64,000 nt of DNA from assembly GCF_002583555.1 (NCBI RefSeq), contig NZ_BEGX01000028.1, positions 62,001 to 126,000 of the forward strand, written 5' to 3'. The notes beneath the pieces are model-generated. The model did no database searches. It saw only the letters and a list, made by a program, of their open reading frames with translations, and was not told the DNA's origin. Positions 60,598 to 64,000 of the stretch are shown here, one piece after another. Both the position numbers and the translations under genes were made by a program. Within the stretch, counting starts at the first letter, position 1, and each line of letters opens with the position of its first letter. The stretch is from Pseudonocardia sp. N23. Lineage in GTDB: Bacteria > Actinomycetota > Actinomycetes > Mycobacteriales > Pseudonocardiaceae.

Positions 60598-62329
60598 GTA
60601 CTGCCGCCTTCTCCAGGTTCACGACGACGTCGGCGGCGGCGACGGCCGCGGGCCGGTGCGTCACGAACAGGACCGTCGTGTCGGGGAGGAACTCGCGCAG
60701 CCCCGCGAGGATGCGTTTCTCGGTGGCCGGGTCGACCGCCGACGTCACGTCGTCGAGGACGAGGACCCGGGGCCGGCCGATCAGGGCCCGCGCCAGCGCC
60801 AGCCGCTGCACCTGGCCGCCCGACAGCGTCGTGCCGCGCTCACCGAGAACGGTGCCGAAGCCCTCCGGCAGCGCCTCGACGAATCGGTCGGCGGCCGCCG
60901 CGGCGCACGCGGCGGCGACGACGTCGGCCGGCACGTCCCGGCCCAGCAGCAGGTTCTCGGTGACGGTTCCCGACAGCACGACGGGCCGCTGCGGCACCGT
61001 GGCGATACGCGCCCGGACATCGGTGAGGGCCGCCGTACGCAGGTCGACCCCGCCGAACGTCACCGACCCGGCGTCGGGGTCGTCGAGCCGGCCCAGGAGC
61101 CGCGCCAGCACCGACTTGCCCGACCCGGTCGCCCCGGTCACCGCCACGAACGCGCCTGCCGGGGCGGTCAGGTCGACCGGCCCCAGCACCCGCCGGTCGC
61201 CGCGATGCGCGACCACACCGTGGACCTCCAGCGCGCCCAGCTCCGGCAGCGCGACCGGATCCACCGGCTCGGTGACCCGCGGCTCCGCGTCGGCCACCGC
61301 CGCGATCCGGCCCGCCGACACCCGCGCCTGACCTCGGTTGGACATCATGTCGACCGCCACCCCCGCGGCGATCGCCATCGTCGTCATCCACGAGGTGAAC
61401 GCGACCAGCCCGCCGACGGTGAGGCTGCCGTCGATGACGGAGAACCCGCCGACCAGCAGCCCGGCCGCGATCGCGAACCGCGGCAGCGACGGCGGGATCG
61501 CCGACCACCATGACGAGATCCGGGCGACGCCCATCGTGTGCTCGGTGACCAGCCCCGACACCCGGTGGTGGCGACGCACCAGTGCCCGCTCACCACCGAG
61601 GCCACGCACCGCCGCGCTGGCCGAGAGCAGGTCCTCGACGGCGTCGGCACGGTCGCTGTGGGCCTGCGACAACGTCTCGTTGGCGCGGGCGAACCGGCGC
61701 GGGAACAGGATGTTCGCCGCCACCAGCAACGGCACCGTGACGAGGGTGACGCCGAGCAGCCGCACGTCGAGCACCGCGAGCGCCGGCAGCACGACCGCGA
61801 CGGTCACCCCGATCCGCACCCACGCCGCGAGGCCCTGCACCCAGTCCCGGACCATGTCGACGTCGCGGGTCAGCCGGATCGCGAGGTCACCGTGGCCGAA
61901 CCCGGCCTCGGCCATCCCCGCCCGGTCGAGCACCGCGATGCGGTCGATCAACGTGCGCCGCACCGCCTGTGCGGTGCGGAAGGCCGCGAGTCCCATCCAC
62001 CACTGGCCGCCGACACCCGCGCCGAACATGACGAGCGCGAACACGGCCACGGCGCCCGACCACATCAGCGCGGTCCCGAGGTCGCCGGAGGTGATGCCGT
62101 CGTCGATGGCGTACTGCGTCGCCCAGGGCATCGCGAGCATGGCCAGCTGCTGGACCAGCGCCGCGACGATGCCCAGCGCGAACAGCCCCCGCTGCTCGCG
62201 GAGGCGGGCGCGCAGCAACCCGTCGGCCACGGCCCGGTCCGTCTCGACGACCGTCGTGGACCCGGCGGCGTCGGGCGCCTCCGGGACCTGCGGGGACGCC
62301 CCGGTCTCAGCGTGTGCCACGGCCCTCAC
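60590..62329 (-). CDS. ABC transporter, fused membrane and ATPase domains (subunit A)
   Basis: 579 residues: a 40-residue N-terminal extension, six membrane helices and a nucleotide-binding domain with Walker A GATGSGKS (about 400), a canonical LSGGQVQR signature (about 498) and Walker B VLVLDDVTSAVD. Asp replaces the usual catalytic Glu after the Walker B Asp. Paired with the 58921-60597 product, this gives one canonical and one degenerate ATP site, as in many heterodimeric exporters. There is no fused flavin domain, unlike mycobacterial IrtA; that role could be taken by the separate SIP at 5062. The GTG start lies inside the end of the ATPase gene upstream (23-base overlap). Confidence 0.87.
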   Translation of the reverse strand: MRAVAHAETGASPQVPEAPDAAGSTTVVETDRAVADGLLRARLREQRGLFALGIVAALVQQLAMLAMPWATQYAIDDGITSGDLGTALMWSGAVAVFALVMFGAGVGGQWWMGLAAFRTAQAVRRTLIDRIAVLDRAGMAEAGFGHGDLAIRLTRDVDMVRDWVQGLAAWVRIGVTVAVVLPALAVLDVRLLGVTLVTVPLLVAANILFPRRFARANETLSQAHSDRADAVEDLLSASAAVRGLGGERALVRRHHRVSGLVTEHTMGVARISSWWSAIPPSLPRFAIAAGLLVGGFSVIDGSLTVGGLVAFTSWMTTMAIAAGVAVDMMSNRGQARVSAGRIAAVADAEPRVTEPVDPVALPELGALEVHGVVAHRGDRRVLGPVDLTAPAGAFVAVTGATGSGKSVLARLLGRLDDPDAGSVTFGGVDLRTAALTDVRARIATVPQRPVVLSGTVTENLLLGRDVPADVVAAACAAAAADRFVEALPEGFGTVLGERGTTLSGGQVQRLALARALIGRPRVLVLDDVTSAVDPATEKRILAGLREFLPDTTVLFVTHRPAAVAAADVVVNLEKAAVRG

Positions 62330-63137
62330 CAGCGGACTCGACGGAACGCGCGCGGGTACCGCGCGCCACGGGCACGATCAGCGGCGTCCCCGTCTCGGGG
62401 TCCGGGATCACCCGGCACGGCAGGTCGAACACCTCGCCGATCAGCTCCTCGGTGACGATCTCGGAGGGGTCGCCCTGCGCGGCGACACGGCCGTCGCGCA
62501 TGACGATCAGATGGGTGGCATAGCGGCACGCGAGGTTGAGCTCGTGCAGCACGAGCACGAGGGTGTGTCCCTCGTCCTCGTGCAGCTGCGCGCACAGGTC
62601 GAGCACCTCGACCTGATGGGCGATGTCGAGGAACGTCGTGGGCTCGTCGAGCAACAGGATCGACGTCTCCTGGGCGAGCACCATCGCGAGCCACACCCGC
62701 TGGCGCTGCCCGCCCGACAGCTCGTCGACGAACCGGTCGGCCAGGTCCAGGGTGTTCGTGCGCCGCATTGCAGCGACGACGACGTGCTCGTCGTCGGCCG
62801 ACCACTGGCGCAGCAGCTTCTGGTGGGGGTAGCGGCCACGGGCCACGAGGTCGCCGACGGTGATCCCGCCGGGCGCGATCGACGTCTGCGGCAGCAGCCC
62901 CAGCCGGCGGGCGACCTCCTTGGTGGAGTGCGACGAGATCGCGGCGCCGTCGAGGTAGACCGTGCCCACCCGTGGCTTGATCATCCGCGAGAGCGCCTTG
63001 AGCATCGTCGACTTTCCGCAGGCGTTCGGCCCCACGACGACGGTGAACGACCCGTCCGGGATCGTCACGGCGAGGTCGGTGGCGACGACGCGCTCGTCGT
63101 AGGCCAGCGTCAGGTCCTCGGCGCACAGCCGGTCCAT
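62307..63137 (-). CDS. Iron-siderophore ABC importer ATPase (FepC/FecE-like)
   Basis: 276 residues. Walker A GPNACGKST (36-44), signature LSGGQRQRVW (from 140) and Walker B LLLDEPTTFLD (from 161) are exact matches to the FepC subfamily, which powers type II import of ferric siderophores, haem or B12. A short Arg/Ser/Gly-rich tail follows residue 250. The ATG at 63137 overlaps the permease stop as TGATG. It would work with the adjacent permease and the lipoprotein encoded at 35319. Confidence 0.92.
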   Translation of the reverse strand: MDRLCAEDLTLAYDERVVATDLAVTIPDGSFTVVVGPNACGKSTMLKALSRMIKPRVGTVYLDGAAISSHSTKEVARRLGLLPQTSIAPGGITVGDLVARGRYPHQKLLRQWSADDEHVVVAAMRRTNTLDLADRFVDELSGGQRQRVWLAMVLAQETSILLLDEPTTFLDIAHQVEVLDLCAQLHEDEGHTLVLVLHELNLACRYATHLIVMRDGRVAAQGDPSEIVTEELIGEVFDLPCRVIPDPETGTPLIVPVARGTRARSVESAGEGRGTR

Positions 63138-64000
63138 CAGGAGCGTCCCTTCCGCCATTCGCGGCCCAGCAGGACCGCGAGGTAGAGCCCACCGATGGCG
63201 CCCGTCGTGAGTCCGACGGGCAGCTGGGTCGGGGCGATGAGCCGTTGACCGGCGAGGTCGGCGGCGGTGAGCAGCGCTGCGCCGGTGAGCGCCGCGGGGA
63301 GCAGCCCGGCTCCGGTCGAGCCGGTGAGCCGGCGGGCCACCTGCGGTGCGGCGAGGGCGACGAAGCCGACCGGACCGGCCGCCGCTGTGGCGACGGCCGT
63401 CAGCCCGACGGCGGTGAGCAGCAGGGCGAGCCGGCTGCGCTCGACCGGCACGCCACGCGCGGCCGCGGCCTCGTCGCCCATCTCGAGCATCATCATCCGC
63501 TTGCCGAGCACGACCGCGATCGGCAGCAGCGCCGCGATGGCGGTCCACACCGGGACGACGTGCTGCCAGCCGCGGGCGTTGAGGCTGCCGACGAGCCAGA
63601 GCTGCGCGTTCTGCGCGTCGCGCAGGGTGGCCCGGCTGAGCAGGAACGCGTTGACCGACGCCAGCATCGCGCTCACCCCGATGCCGATCAGGATCAGCCG
63701 GAAACCGGAGACGCCGCGCTTGAACGCGAGCATGTACACGACCAGCGAGGTGACGACACCGCCCGCGATCGCGCCACCCGCGGTGCCGGACATCGTGTCG
63801 CGGAAGACGAGGATGACGAGCAGCGCACCCGTCGCCGACCCGGTGGTGAAGCCGATGATGTCGGGGCTGCCGAGCGGGTTGCGCGACAGGCTCTGGAAGA
63901 TCGCGCCGCTCACGCCCAGCGCGACGCCGACGGCGATCCCGACGAGGATCCGCGGCATCCGGAAGCGGTTGACGATCAGCTCCAGGCCGGGCGGCCCGTC
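63137..64000 (-). CDS. FecCD-family siderophore permease (5' end beyond window)
   Basis: The C-terminal 287 residues of a FecCD/BtuC-type permease. Helices run from PRILVGIAVGVALGVSGAIFQSL, with the family motif NPLGSPDIIGFTTG, through GFVALAAPQVARRL to the final LPVGLTTGAIGGLYLAVLL. The frame stays open to the right edge, so the ATG at 63958 is internal and the first helices are outside the window. A second permease gene normally precedes or follows such a gene and is probably beyond 64000. Confidence 0.93.
   Translation of the reverse strand, partial: DGPPGLELIVNRFRMPRILVGIAVGVALGVSGAIFQSLSRNPLGSPDIIGFTTGSATGALLVILVFRDTMSGTAGGAIAGGVVTSLVVYMLAFKRGVSGFRLILIGIGVSAMLASVNAFLLSRATLRDAQNAQLWLVGSLNARGWQHVVPVWTAIAALLPIAVVLGKRMMMLEMGDEAAAARGVPVERSRLALLLTAVGLTAVATAAAGPVGFVALAAPQVARRLTGSTGAGLLPAALTGAALLTAADLAGQRLIAPTQLPVGLTTGAIGGLYLAVLLGREWRKGRS

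Overview
The window is high-G+C actinobacterial DNA, most likely from Pseudonocardiaceae or a related mycelial actinomycete (inferred from codon use, GTG starts, an IdeR/DmdR-type iron box and mycobactin-like gene families; no marker gene is present to prove it). Almost all of it is one iron-acquisition locus on the minus strand, built around three giant non-ribosomal peptide synthetases (NRPSs) of about 4.8-5.0 thousand residues each.

Layout. 1-3021: a partial MocR-type regulator (minus) divergent from an EamA-family exporter, then a TetR-family regulator with its own palindromic operator. 3136-5016 (minus): a P1B-4 type metal-efflux ATPase preceded by an inverted repeat. 5062-57993 (minus): the biosynthetic operon. 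In transcription order it holds an MbtH protein, a salicylate synthase fused to ArCP-Cy-A-T, a salicylate-AMP ligase, NRPS3, a siderophore-binding lipoprotein, NRPS2, NRPS1 (with the thioesterase) and a siderophore-interacting flavoprotein. An iron box lies just upstream of the MbtH gene. 58115-64000 (minus): the transport operon, with a partial FecCD permease, a FepC-like ATPase, a heterodimeric ABC transporter and an alpha/beta hydrolase. Most junctions overlap as TGATG, ATGA or GTGA, so translation is probably coupled. There is no gene-free stretch longer than 300 bases.

How it works together. The line reads colinearly as salicylate, then 13 amino-acid modules: Cys (cyclised to thiazoline) - X2 - D-Ser - Ser - D-X5 - Asn - D-X7 - Thr - D-Thr - X10 - D-fhOrn - fhOrn - X13, then release by the thioesterase (fhOrn = N5-formyl-N5-hydroxyornithine). 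These calls come from specificity residues read by eye. A phenolate-thiazoline plus two hydroxamates would give a complete hexadentate iron ligand. No ornithine N-monooxygenase or formyltransferase lies in the window, so they must be elsewhere.

The most unusual signal is a family of 40-bp near-perfect palindromes (outer arms GTGAGTGG / CCACTCAC). Six copies sit in frame inside NRPS adenylation domains, each adding about 14 residues like [14 protein letters not shown]. One copy is intergenic at 1286-1325, and a 15-bp collapsed remnant lies at 33556-33570. Inner arms differ between copies but still pair, and copies occur in both orientations. A second, 57-bp palindromic insert occurs twice. These resemble in principle the protein-coding palindromic elements of Rickettsia, but inside an actinobacterial NRPS.
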